From an uncultured Bacilli bacterium (GTDB lineage: Bacteria > Bacillota_I > Bacilli_A > RFN20 > CAG-288): a DNA stretch of 64,000 nucleotides. Where the stretch lies: assembly GCA_944349335.1 (NCBI GenBank), contig CALVMW010000002.1, positions 124,001-188,000 of the forward strand, written 5' to 3'. A program made the translations under genes and the position numbers. Below, piece after piece: positions 46,493 to 54,323 of this stretch; position 1 is the stretch's first letter, and every line of letters starts with the position of its first letter. The notes under the pieces were generated by a model that did no database searches, was not told where the DNA came from, and worked only from the letters and a program-made list of their open reading frames with translations.

Positions 46493-46567
46493 GGTTCCAT
46501 AGCCAAGCTGGTAAGGCAAAGGACTGCAAATCCTCAACCGCGGGTTCGAATCCCACTGGAACCTCCA
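46493..46567 (+). tRNA. tRNA-Cys (anticodon GCA)
   Basis: Acceptor GGTTCCA pairs with TGGAACC, anticodon loop CTGCAAA (anticodon GCA), T loop TTCGAAT, encoded CCA. It begins 2 bp after the MIF-like stop codon. Confidence 0.95.
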
Positions 46568-46568
46568 T

Positions 46569-46645
46569 GCGCCCATAGCTCAGCTGGATAGAGTACTTGA
46601 CTACGAATCAAGGGGTCAAGAGTTCGAATCTCTTTGGGCGTACCA
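46569..46645 (+). tRNA. tRNA-Arg (anticodon ACG)
   Basis: Acceptor GCGCCCA pairs with TGGGCGT (first pair G-T), anticodon stem CTTGA/TCAAG with loop CTACGAA (anticodon ACG, normally deaminated to ICG), encoded CCA. One base separates it from tRNA-Cys. Confidence 0.96.
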
Positions 46646-46659
46646 TATTAGAAATCTAA

Positions 46660-46692
46660 AGTGATACTTCATATAGAGGTGTCACTTTTTTC
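46660..46692 (+). terminator. Terminator of the tRNA/MIF operon
   Basis: AAGTGATAC pairs with GTGTCACTT (one wobble) before a T-run. Beyond it, 46693-47048 holds no recognisable gene; an AAAAGTTTCACCA stretch may be mobile-element debris. Confidence 0.8.
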
Positions 46693-47048
46693 ATAAATAC
46701 AAGTAGTGAAGCCACTTTTTGGCGATAGAAAAGTTTCACCAGGTATTACAAATACTTAAAATTTAAGTAAATGGAAGCTTAGTGATATACTTGGCGGAAA
46801 CTTTTATTATAGTATTAGCCGAACAGAATTGCTGATTTATTACGGTTACTGGATAATGAAATAGTGTAAATAAATCAATTTGAATTTATCTACCAAACTT
46901 AATATTACTTTAATCAGTGAAGTTAATCATTCTTTTTTTTGCTTTAAAATGTTTAATAACTACAAGAAATTAAAATAGAGTGACAGAAAAAAGAATAATG
47001 TCACTCTAGATGTCGCTCTTGATGGATTAAGTGATTTAGAACTTCAAA

Positions 47049-47107
47049 ATTTATTTCGCCATTTATTTCGCCATCGTATTGATTTATTTCGCCAAATTCG
47101 GTACAAT
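47049..47107 (+). promoter_or_regulatory. Promoter and three 12-bp operator-like repeats of the AlbA_2 gene
   Basis: ATTTATTTCGCC occurs at 47049-47060 and 47061-47072 in tandem and at 47082-47093. The third overlaps the -35 TTGATT (47079-47084), which is 17 bp from -10 TACAAT (47102-47107). The same 12-mer, inverted, recurs in the 3' coding part of the gene. All three copies precede the expected transcription start, so they act as DNA sites. Confidence 0.8.
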
Positions 47108-47135
47108 ATACATAAAATAAAGGAGGTAACTTGCT

Positions 47136-48470
47136 TTGCACGAAGATGAAAGAAAAGAATTTAAAAAAACAACTAATGAATTAAGAGAAGCAATAATTTC
47201 TATTGCTAGTATATTAAATAAGCATAAATATGGCGAATTATTTTTTGGAATTAAAAATGATGGAACTCCTTATAAATTTGAAATTACTGATTCAACTTTA
47301 AGAGATATTTCACGCAAAATTTATGAAGGAATTAAACCTCAAATATTCCCTAACATAGAAATAACAACATTTAAAGGAATTGAAGTTATAAGAGTTGAAT
47401 TCAAAGGTGAAGACATACCTTATTCAGCATTTGGCAAATATTATATAAGAGTAGCTGACGAAGATAGAGAACTTACACCAAAAGAATTACGTAATATAAT
47501 GATTGCTAAAGAGTATGAAGAAAATTGGTGTGATAAATTATCTAATCTAACTATATCTGATATAAAAATGGAAACTTTAAAAACATTTTATGATAATGCA
47601 ACTGAGTGCGGTAGACTTCCAAAAATTAATTTTGATCCTAAATCATTATTGTTAAAGCATAATCTTCTTAGAAATAATTACTTAACAAATGCAGGGGCGA
47701 TGTTATTTTCAAATTCAAATCCTATCACATTAAAATTAGTAGTGTTTGCAACTGATAAAAGAGAAACTATTTTGGATTTAAAAACAATTAAAGGAAACAT
47801 ATTTGATCTTATTAATGAAGGAATGGATTTTGTTATAAAAAACATTAGATGGAGAGTTGTTGTTGATGGACAAACTATCGAACGAAAAGAAATTCCTGAA
47901 ATTCCATTGATTGCTTTGAGAGAAGCTATTATAAATTGTTTTGCTCATGCAAGATATGATGGCAATGTTCAACATGAAATTGATATTTATTCTAATCGAA
48001 TTTCAATCATAAATCCTGGCTCATTTGCTAATGATTATTTGCCAACAGATTTTTTTGAAAGAGATTTAAAATCCTATTTAAGAAATCAAGCGATTGCAGA
48101 TATTCTTTATCTTTGTAAGGACGTTGAGACTTGTGGTCATGGTTTAAAAAAGATTTATATTCTATGCAAAGAAGCTAATGTCGACGTATCTTTCATTAAT
48201 AATGAAAATGATTTTACAATTGAATTTTCTCGAATTGATAGAAATAAGAGTGGCGAAATAAATGGCGAAATAAATGGCGAAATAAGCAAAGACGAGATTG
48301 CGGTTTTAAATGTCTTAAAGGATAACCATAAAGCAATTAAAAAAGAAATAATAATTAAAACCAATTTTTCTAGTAGAAAAATAGATCGCTTAATTAAGAA
48401 TCTAAAAGCTAAAGGGTTGATAAAAAGAATCGGCTCTAATAAAACAGGCTACTGGGAGGTTTTGAAATAA
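47136..48470 (+). CDS. AlbA_2-domain ATP-binding transcriptional regulator
   Basis: A 444-residue protein starting at TTG 47136, fixed by AGGAGGT 8 bp upstream. Residues 1-125 form an AlbA_2 (Schlafen-like) domain (RKEFKKTTNELREAIISIAS, FFGIKNDG). A GHKL-type ATP-binding domain follows with N-box REAIINCFAHARYDG. A GEIN-repeat linker (NGEINGEINGEI, encoded by 12-bp repeats) leads to a C-terminal winged helix of about 60 residues. Such proteins are often linked to mobile DNA or stress regulons. The promoter repeats suggest autoregulation. The stop overlaps the kinase-like start (TAATG). Confidence 0.88.
   Translation: MHEDERKEFKKTTNELREAIISIASILNKHKYGELFFGIKNDGTPYKFEITDSTLRDISRKIYEGIKPQIFPNIEITTFKGIEVIRVEFKGEDIPYSAFGKYYIRVADEDRELTPKELRNIMIAKEYEENWCDKLSNLTISDIKMETLKTFYDNATECGRLPKINFDPKSLLLKHNLLRNNYLTNAGAMLFSNSNPITLKLVVFATDKRETILDLKTIKGNIFDLINEGMDFVIKNIRWRVVVDGQTIERKEIPEIPLIALREAIINCFAHARYDGNVQHEIDIYSNRISIINPGSFANDYLPTDFFERDLKSYLRNQAIADILYLCKDVETCGHGLKKIYILCKEANVDVSFINNENDFTIEFSRIDRNKSGEINGEINGEISKDEIAVLNVLKDNHKAIKKEIIIKTNFSSRKIDRLIKNLKAKGLIKRIGSNKTGYWEVLK
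48252..48287 (+). repeat. Three 12-bp repeats inside the AlbA_2 gene
   Basis: GGCGAAATAAAT at 48252-48263 and 48264-48275, and GGCGAAATAAGC at 48276-48287 (10 of 12 match). They encode Gly-Glu-Ile-Asn units and are the reverse complement of the ATTTATTTCGCC promoter repeats. Confidence 0.9.
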
Positions 48471-49012
48471 TGGTAAATAAAGCCTTTGACAAAGACGATT
48501 TAATTTTAATTAATAATGATACTTATAAAATTATAAAACTTATAGGTCATGGGAAAGGCGGTTATTCTTATTTAGCCACTAATGAAAATAGTGAAGTAGT
48601 AGTCAAGAAAATTCATCATGAACCATGTTCGTATTATAATTTTGGAGATAAGATTCGATCTGAATTAAATGATTATCAAACTTTATTAAATCTAGGTATT
48701 AGGATTCCAAAAATGATTGCTTATGATATTGAACAAGAAATTATTGTAAAAGAATATATTAAAGGAGAAGTAGTATCTAACCTAATTAAGCAAAATAAAG
48801 ATATTTCTAAATATATTGATCAACTAAGAGAATTTTTACCTATTTTATATAAGTCAAATACCAATATTGATTATTATCCTACTAACTTTGTTGTTAACTC
48901 TATTAACGATTTAATCTATTACATCCATTATGAATGTAACATTTATGATGTTAAGTGGGATTTTGATAATTGGGGTATTAAATATTGGAATGGCGAAGAA
49001 GCTCTTAATTAA
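48470..49012 (+). CDS. Kinase-like protein (small Ser/Thr kinase or phosphotransferase type)
   Basis: A 180-residue protein with a compact kinase fold: glycine loop GHGKGGYSYLA, a VVVKK lysine, a hinge at VKEYIKGEV, a catalytic-loop-like IDYYPTNFVV (D and N kept), and a metal-binding region YECNIYDVKWDFDNWG. It resembles small 'serine/threonine kinase' annotations of Clostridia, close to aminoglycoside phosphotransferases; the substrate is unknown. It begins at the last base of the AlbA_2 stop, so the two are co-translated. Confidence 0.8.
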   Translation: MVNKAFDKDDLILINNDTYKIIKLIGHGKGGYSYLATNENSEVVVKKIHHEPCSYYNFGDKIRSELNDYQTLLNLGIRIPKMIAYDIEQEIIVKEYIKGEVVSNLIKQNKDISKYIDQLREFLPILYKSNTNIDYYPTNFVVNSINDLIYYIHYECNIYDVKWDFDNWGIKYWNGEEALN

Positions 49013-49105
49013 GATAATTATGATATTCGATTCTATTTTAGTGACGAATGAGGTAGGGGTGCCGAAAATATCAAAAAAATATTAGTTTATCATCATTAAA
49101 AGTCC

Positions 49106-49127
49106 GTACCTATTAAGGTACTTTTTT
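49106..49127 (+). terminator. Terminator after the kinase-like gene
   Basis: GTACC/GGTAC with a TATTAA loop and six T. The preceding 49013-49105 shows no gene. Confidence 0.75.
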
Positions 49128-49141
49128 GTTAAAATTAATTT

Positions 49142-49690
49142 ATGAATTATAAAATCTCCTATTTACCTAAAAATAAATGGAAAAATTATCCTTTAGATAT
49201 GGAGTTTAAAACTCATTATTTTTATGATTTTGAAATAAATGATAACAATGACAGAGTTGATATTTCTTTTATATTAAAAAAGTCAGATGAGGAATTAAAT
49301 TGTCCAATAGATTGTGATTTTCCTGAAATTCTTTATCCTTCATATTATAAAAATTGTAAAGCATTTGGTGTTTTAGAAAATGATAATTTAATTGCTTGTA
49401 TTCAAATAAATCTCGAATATTCTAATAGACTACGATTAACAACAATTTGGGTTAAAGAAGATTATAGAAGACAAGGAATTGGCACTCTATTATTTAAATA
49501 TATAGAGAAATATGCTTTAAAGATTAAAGCAAGAGCTATTATTTTAGAAACTCAAAGCAATAACGTAGTTTCAATTGATTTCTATAAGAAAATGGGATTT
49601 GAAATTAATGGCTTTGATAAAAGTTGCTATTCCAATTTTGATAAGGAGAAGAAGAATATAAGATTAGAGCTTGTGTATTATTTAAACTAA
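49142..49690 (+). CDS. GNAT family N-acetyltransferase
   Basis: A 182-residue acetyl-CoA-dependent transferase. Motif A is complete: TTIWVKEDYRRQGIGTLLFKY, in pieces R-R-Q-G-I-G-T. The downstream ETQSNNVVSIDFYKKMGFEI is typical of small-molecule or streptothricin-type acetyltransferases. The substrate is unknown. An extended -10 (TGTTAAAAT, 49128-49135) ends 6 bp before the ATG with no ribosome site, indicating a leaderless transcript separate from the upstream pair. Confidence 0.88.
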   Translation: MNYKISYLPKNKWKNYPLDMEFKTHYFYDFEINDNNDRVDISFILKKSDEELNCPIDCDFPEILYPSYYKNCKAFGVLENDNLIACIQINLEYSNRLRLTTIWVKEDYRRQGIGTLLFKYIEKYALKIKARAIILETQSNNVVSIDFYKKMGFEINGFDKSCYSNFDKEKKNIRLELVYYLN

Positions 49691-49994
49691 GGAAAACTTT
49701 CTAACAAAATAACTGATTTCAAGAGGCAATATTTATATACCGGATATTATTTATAGTGATAACAATTATTATCTAGTAGAAACTATATTTTAATTTCATA
49801 CTTAATAAAAGTGGGGTTAATAAGTTCGAAATAGTATCCAATAAATTAAATAAAACACAAAATAAGATTTTTTTGATTAGAAAAATTAAATTTAAGTGAT
49901 ATTTTACTTATGATGTTTGTATTTTATACTCTAAGGTGAGTAGATTTATAATACCGATGCAGTAAGTGATGCAATTGTAATAAACACCTTTTAC

Positions 49995-50045
49995 AGGGGT
50001 CGCAAAATTGGCAAAGGGGTTGCATTTTGTTAATAGGGGTCGCAA
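49995..50045. repeat. Three 20-bp-spaced iterons, possible IS21-type end
   Basis: AGGGGTCGCAA (49995-50005), AGGGGTTGCAT (50015-50025) and AGGGGTCGCAA (50035-50045) recur exactly every 20 bp. Multiple 20-bp terminal repeats are characteristic of IS21-family ends, but no istAB gene is near. The surrounding 49691-50371 contains no gene that I can support. Confidence 0.55.
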
Positions 50046-50085
50046 GTGCATCAAAATTGGTCTTTCTAGCCACTATAAAAATATC

Positions 50086-50123
50086 GGTTTGATAGCTTAA
50101 ATATGCTGTCAAACCTTTTTTTT
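50086..50123 (+). terminator. Strong hairpin terminator in the gene-free stretch
   Basis: GGTTTGATAGC/GCTGTCAAACC (one wobble) with an 8-base loop, then eight T. It may end the acetyltransferase transcript or a lost gene. Confidence 0.8.
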
Positions 50124-50371
50124 GTGTTAAAACTAGAAGTTAGTACAAAGAGTATAGATACTTATATCATTTTCTTTTTATATATATTTTTATTCTTTAT
50201 GAGGAAAAAACTTATCATCGCTTTATGAAAGTATCAAAATAGTCTTATTTGCGTTAAAATAATGATAGTCATATAAGGTGACTATAAGTTTATTTATAAG
50301 AATAATAATAAAAAAAGTTTTAAATAAATGGTTTTTCTTGCATATAGTAATGTACTGCATTAGAATAAAAA

Positions 50372-50466
50372 AGTATTTTACAGCGGAACTGCTAGGCAGT
50401 TGAGAAGGTTTAAACCTGACGCTTAGAACCTGTTGGTTAAGACCAGTGTAGGGAGTAAAAAATATA
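50372..50466 (+). promoter_or_regulatory. TPP riboswitch (THI element)
   Basis: Outer helix TATTTTAC/GTAAAATA-type pairing encloses the conserved TPP core: AGTTGAGAAGG (variant of CTGAGA), AAACCTGA, and GAACCTGT with CCAGTGTAGGGAG. It binds thiamine pyrophosphate. A terminator follows at 50484 and a thiamine-type transporter gene at 50526, so excess TPP should stop transcription early. Confidence 0.92.
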
Positions 50467-50483
50467 TTCCTTTCGTATTTTGG

Positions 50484-50510
50484 TCCTGACTGACATGGTC
50501 AGGATTTTTT
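50484..50510 (+). terminator. Expression-platform terminator of the TPP riboswitch
   Basis: TCCTGAC (50484-50490) pairs with GTCAGGA (50498-50504); six T follow, 15 bp before the ThiT start codon. Confidence 0.85.
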
Positions 50511-50525
50511 AGAAAGGAGAAGTTT

Positions 50526-51539
50526 ATGAAAACTTCAAGTCGTCTCTCTACTAACAAAGCAATCTCTCAGATGGTTATTTCAGCAACTTTGCTTGCTATC
50601 GCTTTGATTCTTGACTTTGTCGTCAACTACATTCCATTTTTGAATTGGCCGAGCGGTGGTTCAATATCACTAGCTATGTTGCCTCTTTTCTTAGTCGGTT
50701 TTATCTGTGGTCCTGTTTGGGGATTTGGTATTTCAATTATTTTTGGCGCATTATCGATGCTTATCGGTGGTGCTTATACTTATAATTGGTGCTCAATATT
50801 GCTTGATTATATCTTAGGATATGGAATTATTGGCGTCTGTGGTTTCTTTACTAAATATTTTTATCAAAAGAAAACCTCACTTCTTATTTCAGGAATGATT
50901 ATTGCTGCTCTATTGCGCTTTTTATGTTCCTTCCTCTCTGGTTGTATCGTCGTTTGGGATATTAATCCTAATGGCTCTATCGATCCTAATTTTTCAAGCG
51001 CAGCTATGTCTTATTCTGCAGTTTATAATTTAGGATATATATTCCCTTCACTAGTTATTTGTATCGTTGTTTTTGCTTTACTGGCTAAGCCACTATATAT
51101 CTTAGCTAAGAGTCAACTCTTCCGTAATATTGCTCCTCAATTAGTTATAGATAATAGTGATGAAAAGATAAAAGATCCTTATGCAATCTTTGATTCTTCA
51201 TTTATTTCCTTAGCTATTGTTTTATTAGTTATTTCAATACTCTCTTGTATTCCTAATCTTTCTTATGAAGCAGCTGGACATGAACAAGTAATCAATTTTG
51301 TCGCCTTTGGTATTATCTCTATAATCTTCTCTCCTTGTCTATTAGGTTATTCTATTTTTAGAACAGTAAAATCTTATACTTCTGAAGTTGAAATTCCTGC
51401 TTTAAGTAATATTTTCCATTCTTCTAAAGGCTATTATTTGACTTTTTCTATCATCTTCCTTTTAACTTTAGCCTTAGCGATACTTTCTATGGTCCTTAAC
51501 TTTGCTAATATTGTTCCTGGATTTAGTTTAGAAGACTAG
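50526..51539 (+). CDS. thiT: Thiamine ECF transporter S component (ThiT-like), extended
   Basis: Substrate-binding membrane subunit of an energy-coupling-factor vitamin transporter. The first about 205 residues have six spans and ThiT-like motifs (LNWPSGGSISLAMLPLFLVGF, in part; YTYNWCSILLDYILGY). The TPP riboswitch upstream supports thiamine. At 337 residues it is about 130 longer than a usual ThiT; the extra C-terminal part has a charged linker and three further spans, with no ATPase motif. No EcfA/EcfT genes are present, so a shared energising module is expected elsewhere. GAAAGGAGA sets the start. Confidence 0.9.
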   Translation: MKTSSRLSTNKAISQMVISATLLAIALILDFVVNYIPFLNWPSGGSISLAMLPLFLVGFICGPVWGFGISIIFGALSMLIGGAYTYNWCSILLDYILGYGIIGVCGFFTKYFYQKKTSLLISGMIIAALLRFLCSFLSGCIVVWDINPNGSIDPNFSSAAMSYSAVYNLGYIFPSLVICIVVFALLAKPLYILAKSQLFRNIAPQLVIDNSDEKIKDPYAIFDSSFISLAIVLLVISILSCIPNLSYEAAGHEQVINFVAFGIISIIFSPCLLGYSIFRTVKSYTSEVEIPALSNIFHSSKGYYLTFSIIFLLTLALAILSMVLNFANIVPGFSLED

Positions 51540-51575
51540 AAAGCGCTTCCATTTAGATAAATAACCTGTTATAAT
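51538..51575 (+). promoter_or_regulatory. Promoter and LacI/CcpA-type operator of mgtC
   Basis: AGAAAGCGCTTCCA (51538-51551), core AAGCGCTT, overlaps a weak -35 TTCCAT, 17 bp from -10 TATAAT (51570-51575). It begins within the thiT stop codon. Confidence 0.65.
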
Positions 51576-51603
51576 TATCTCCAAGCATTTTTAGGAGATA
51601 TAT

Positions 51604-52329
51604 ATGGACGATGCGATTCTATCTTTAGTTGACAAGTACAATGGGTATGGCATAGCTTTGTTTACCCTAATAACAATATTTGTTGCTGGTGTTTTATCTT
51701 CTTTCTTTGGTTTAGAAAGAGAGTTAAGAGGACAATCAGCAGGCTTACGAACTCACGTTTTATTATCCGTAGGTTCATCTTTGATGATGACTATTTCGAT
51801 CTATGCGATTAGAGCAGTTGGCGTCGAGTTTGATGCTGCCCGGATTGGCGCAGCCGTTGTCGGCGGCATCGGTTTTATTGGTGCCGGCTGTATCTTTAAA
51901 ATCGGATTTAATGTCAAAGGTTTAACTACCGGAGCTACTCTTTGGATGTGTGGTGGTATCGGTTTAGCTTGTGGTTCTGGTTTTGTTTTAGAAGCGATCA
52001 TCGCCACTGTTATTGCTCTTTTCTTCTTAATCGGTTTAGTCTATGTTGAAAAAATAATCGATAAAAGAGCTCCACAAGTTAAAATATTCTGTAAGAGCGA
52101 TATACCGATTCTTTCACTTATTCATCAAAAAGCAGATGAAAATAATCTTATTATTAAAAATATCGATTCTGAAAGCACAGTTGATAAGGATGGAAATAAA
52201 ATAATAATTGTTTCTATTTACTTTGCTTATAAATCTAATAAAATAGCAGTCGATACTTTCTGTGAGTATTTTAAGATACATGAAGAATTAGTTAGTGTCT
52301 CTTATAGTAAATTTAAAAAGGATAGATGA
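51604..52329 (+). CDS. MgtC/SapB family membrane protein
   Basis: A 241-residue protein with five spans in the N-terminal 150 residues and the MgtC signature GLERELRGQSAGLRTHVLL, GGIGFIGAGCI and GLTTGATLW. The C-terminal 85 residues are a soluble ACT-like domain. The family modulates Mg2+ homeostasis and F-type ATPase in some pathogens; the role here is unknown. A TTAGGAGA site precedes the ATG. The stop overlaps the next gene (ATGATG). Confidence 0.93.
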   Translation: MDDAILSLVDKYNGYGIALFTLITIFVAGVLSSFFGLERELRGQSAGLRTHVLLSVGSSLMMTISIYAIRAVGVEFDAARIGAAVVGGIGFIGAGCIFKIGFNVKGLTTGATLWMCGGIGLACGSGFVLEAIIATVIALFFLIGLVYVEKIIDKRAPQVKIFCKSDIPILSLIHQKADENNLIIKNIDSESTVDKDGNKIIIVSIYFAYKSNKIAVDTFCEYFKIHEELVSVSYSKFKKDR

Positions 52330-52991
52330 TGGAAAAAGATAGAAAATTGACCCTCTATTTCGATGATAAAAAATATAAAGATAATATTAATATCGATTTA
52401 TTTTTAATGGGAGGAAGAAAACATGAGTTATCTCTTCTTTCTTCTCCTAAAGCTGAACTAGAAGATTTAAGTATCACTTCTGATTATCAAGTTATTTATA
52501 CTGATAAAAAAGTTTTAATCGATTTAACATCAGTAAAAGAAGATAAGGAAAGTTATCTACTTTTTAAATCATCTAAATTACAATTTTTAAATCCAAGTTT
52601 TAAACTTCACATTTTTAAACCTGTCGATTTAAAAGATTTATGTGGTAGTTATTATGTCGATAGTAATAAAGAACAAAAAGTGATTATCACTTTAGATGAG
52701 ATTAAAATCGATCTAGCAGATAGAATTGATTCTTTACCTATATTTGTCGGTAAAAATCCTCATTTTGATAAGTTATCTACACTTATTACAGCTAGTTTTT
52801 CTAGTGTAGAAATAGAAGGCATCAATTACGCTATTACTCCTACTATTCATTATGATGGCATCAATAAAAGAATTGAGATAGCTGTTTTATTAGAAGCGTA
52901 TTCTGATATTGGAAGCGAGAATTATTATTCTATCGGTCTAGGTGATGAGGATGCGATAACTTCTTATTCTCACTTAATCTCTTGTAAATAA
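52326..52991 (+). CDS. Hypothetical protein
   Basis: A 221-residue soluble, mostly beta-type protein with no recognised family, signal or membrane segment. It overlaps the mgtC stop and is probably co-transcribed with it. The start could be either of two adjacent ATG codons. Its 3' end overlaps the convergent GH13 gene by 22 bp; its terminator lies inside that gene. Confidence 0.75.
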   Translation: MMEKDRKLTLYFDDKKYKDNINIDLFLMGGRKHELSLLSSPKAELEDLSITSDYQVIYTDKKVLIDLTSVKEDKESYLLFKSSKLQFLNPSFKLHIFKPVDLKDLCGSYYVDSNKEQKVIITLDEIKIDLADRIDSLPIFVGKNPHFDKLSTLITASFSSVEIEGINYAITPTIHYDGINKRIEIAVLLEAYSDIGSENYYSIGLGDEDAITSYSHLISCK

Positions 52992-54262
52992 AGAGGAGAG
53001 GAAAGAGTTAACTTCTTTCCTTTTTTAACTGTTATTTTTTTATTACTTAAAAGATCAAGATATTCTCCCTCCGCAATGTGATCAATTTTAATATCGATAT
53101 CTTTCTCAGTAAAATTAAATAATCCGTATTCTTTTCTTTGATCTTTATAGGTATTGATAACTAACATATAATTTTCTTCAGTAAAAGGATAATAAGAAGT
53201 TAAAAGATTAATATTTTCTTTTCTGTGCTTTAAGCTGATGAGCTTCTTATAGAAATCAAAATATTTTTTATTAGTGATATCTAAATTGATAGTTTCTTTT
53301 TCAAAGAGTGAATTGTATTTTTTTAAACCTACTTCTTGTCCTTGATAAATGAAGGCTGGTCCTCTTGTAAAGAAAGAATAAGCCGATAGATTATAAGCGA
53401 CATTCATCTTTTTTGAGTAAGAACATATTCTCTTATTATCGTGATTTTCAAGGGTTCTCACTATAGAGTTATCAGATGGTAAATTGTTTTCTTCATCATT
53501 TAAAGCAAGTTTATAAAGGTTTAAATCTTCTAGCGATCTACTTTGCATATATTTTGTAAAGTGAACAAAACTTGCATAATTATAGAATGTGTCACAACTC
53601 GCTTCAGCTAACTCAGCATTAGAATAGGCTTTATAACCATGTGAGCGAATAGAAGATAAAAAATCAGGAGAAATCGATTCAACTAAAAATAGAGAATCGC
53701 TACCTAAATAACGCCTAGCAGCTTTATAGAATGAGGAAGGAATTAATGAACCGACGTCAAAGCGGAAGCCATCAATTCCTAAATCAGCGTAATAATTTAA
53801 AATCGAACAAAAATATTTTGTGACTTTTTTATTTTGATAATCAAAGTCATAAACATCTGACCAATCAGCTACTTTTCTTGTAAAATTGCCTTTATCATCT
53901 TTTAAATAAAAGTCAGGAGCTTCTTTTAATAGATTATTGTCACAACCTGAATGATTAAAGACCATATCTAACATGACTTTAATACCTTTTTCATGTGCCG
54001 AAAGAATAATCTTTTTTAAATCGTTGATTGTTCCTAATAAAGGATCGATCTTTTTATAGTTAGCTATCGCATAAGGTGAACCATAGCTACCTTTTCTATT
54101 GATTTTTGAGATAGGATAGATAGGCATAAGATAGAGAATATCGACACCTAACTTTTTAAAGTAATCAATCTTTTTTAAGACAGATGAAAGAGTACCATCT
54201 TTTGGAAAATCTCTTACAAATACTTGATAGATAACTTTGCTGTTTAGTTCTCTTTTTGCCAT
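52970..54262 (-). CDS. GH13 alpha-amylase family protein
   Basis: A cytoplasmic 430-residue alpha-glucan hydrolase; no signal peptide. Four GH13 regions are visible: region I DMVFNHSG, region II GFRFDVGS with nucleophile Asp, region III FLVES with acid Glu, and region IV LENHDNKR with the third Asp. QGQEVGL and a C-terminal beta domain follow. Likely substrates are maltodextrins or related alpha-glucosides. It is divergent from malQ, with only 61 bp between, suggesting a maltodextrin module. An AAGGAGA site sets the start. Confidence 0.92.
   Translation of the reverse strand: MAKRELNSKVIYQVFVRDFPKDGTLSSVLKKIDYFKKLGVDILYLMPIYPISKINRKGSYGSPYAIANYKKIDPLLGTINDLKKIILSAHEKGIKVMLDMVFNHSGCDNNLLKEAPDFYLKDDKGNFTRKVADWSDVYDFDYQNKKVTKYFCSILNYYADLGIDGFRFDVGSLIPSSFYKAARRYLGSDSLFLVESISPDFLSSIRSHGYKAYSNAELAEASCDTFYNYASFVHFTKYMQSRSLEDLNLYKLALNDEENNLPSDNSIVRTLENHDNKRICSYSKKMNVAYNLSAYSFFTRGPAFIYQGQEVGLKKYNSLFEKETINLDITNKKYFDFYKKLISLKHRKENINLLTSYYPFTEENYMLVINTYKDQRKEYGLFNFTEKDIDIKIDHIAEGEYLDLLSNKKITVKKGKKLTLSSPLYLQEIK
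53000..53026 (+). terminator. Terminator of the mgtC-hypothetical operon, inside the GH13 gene
   Basis: GGAAAGA (53000-53006) pairs with TCTTTCC (53014-53020), then six T. It lies within the 3' coding part of the oppositely oriented GH13 gene. Confidence 0.75.
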
Positions 54263-54323
54263 AAATATTTCTCCTTATTTTATTACTATGTTATCATAGT
54301 ATAATAATAACAGGTGCAAATAT

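Noticed and set aside
46693-47048. IS remnant with AAAAGTTTCACCA, compared with a TAGTTTCACCA stretch near 2150
   Set aside because: The shared part is too short and no transposase fragment reads in any frame, so I list it only as unexplained.
49013-49105. Possible riboswitch in the GAGGTAGGGGTGCCGAAA region
   Set aside because: No conserved riboswitch core or matching helices could be made out, and the downstream acetyltransferase has its own -10 further on.
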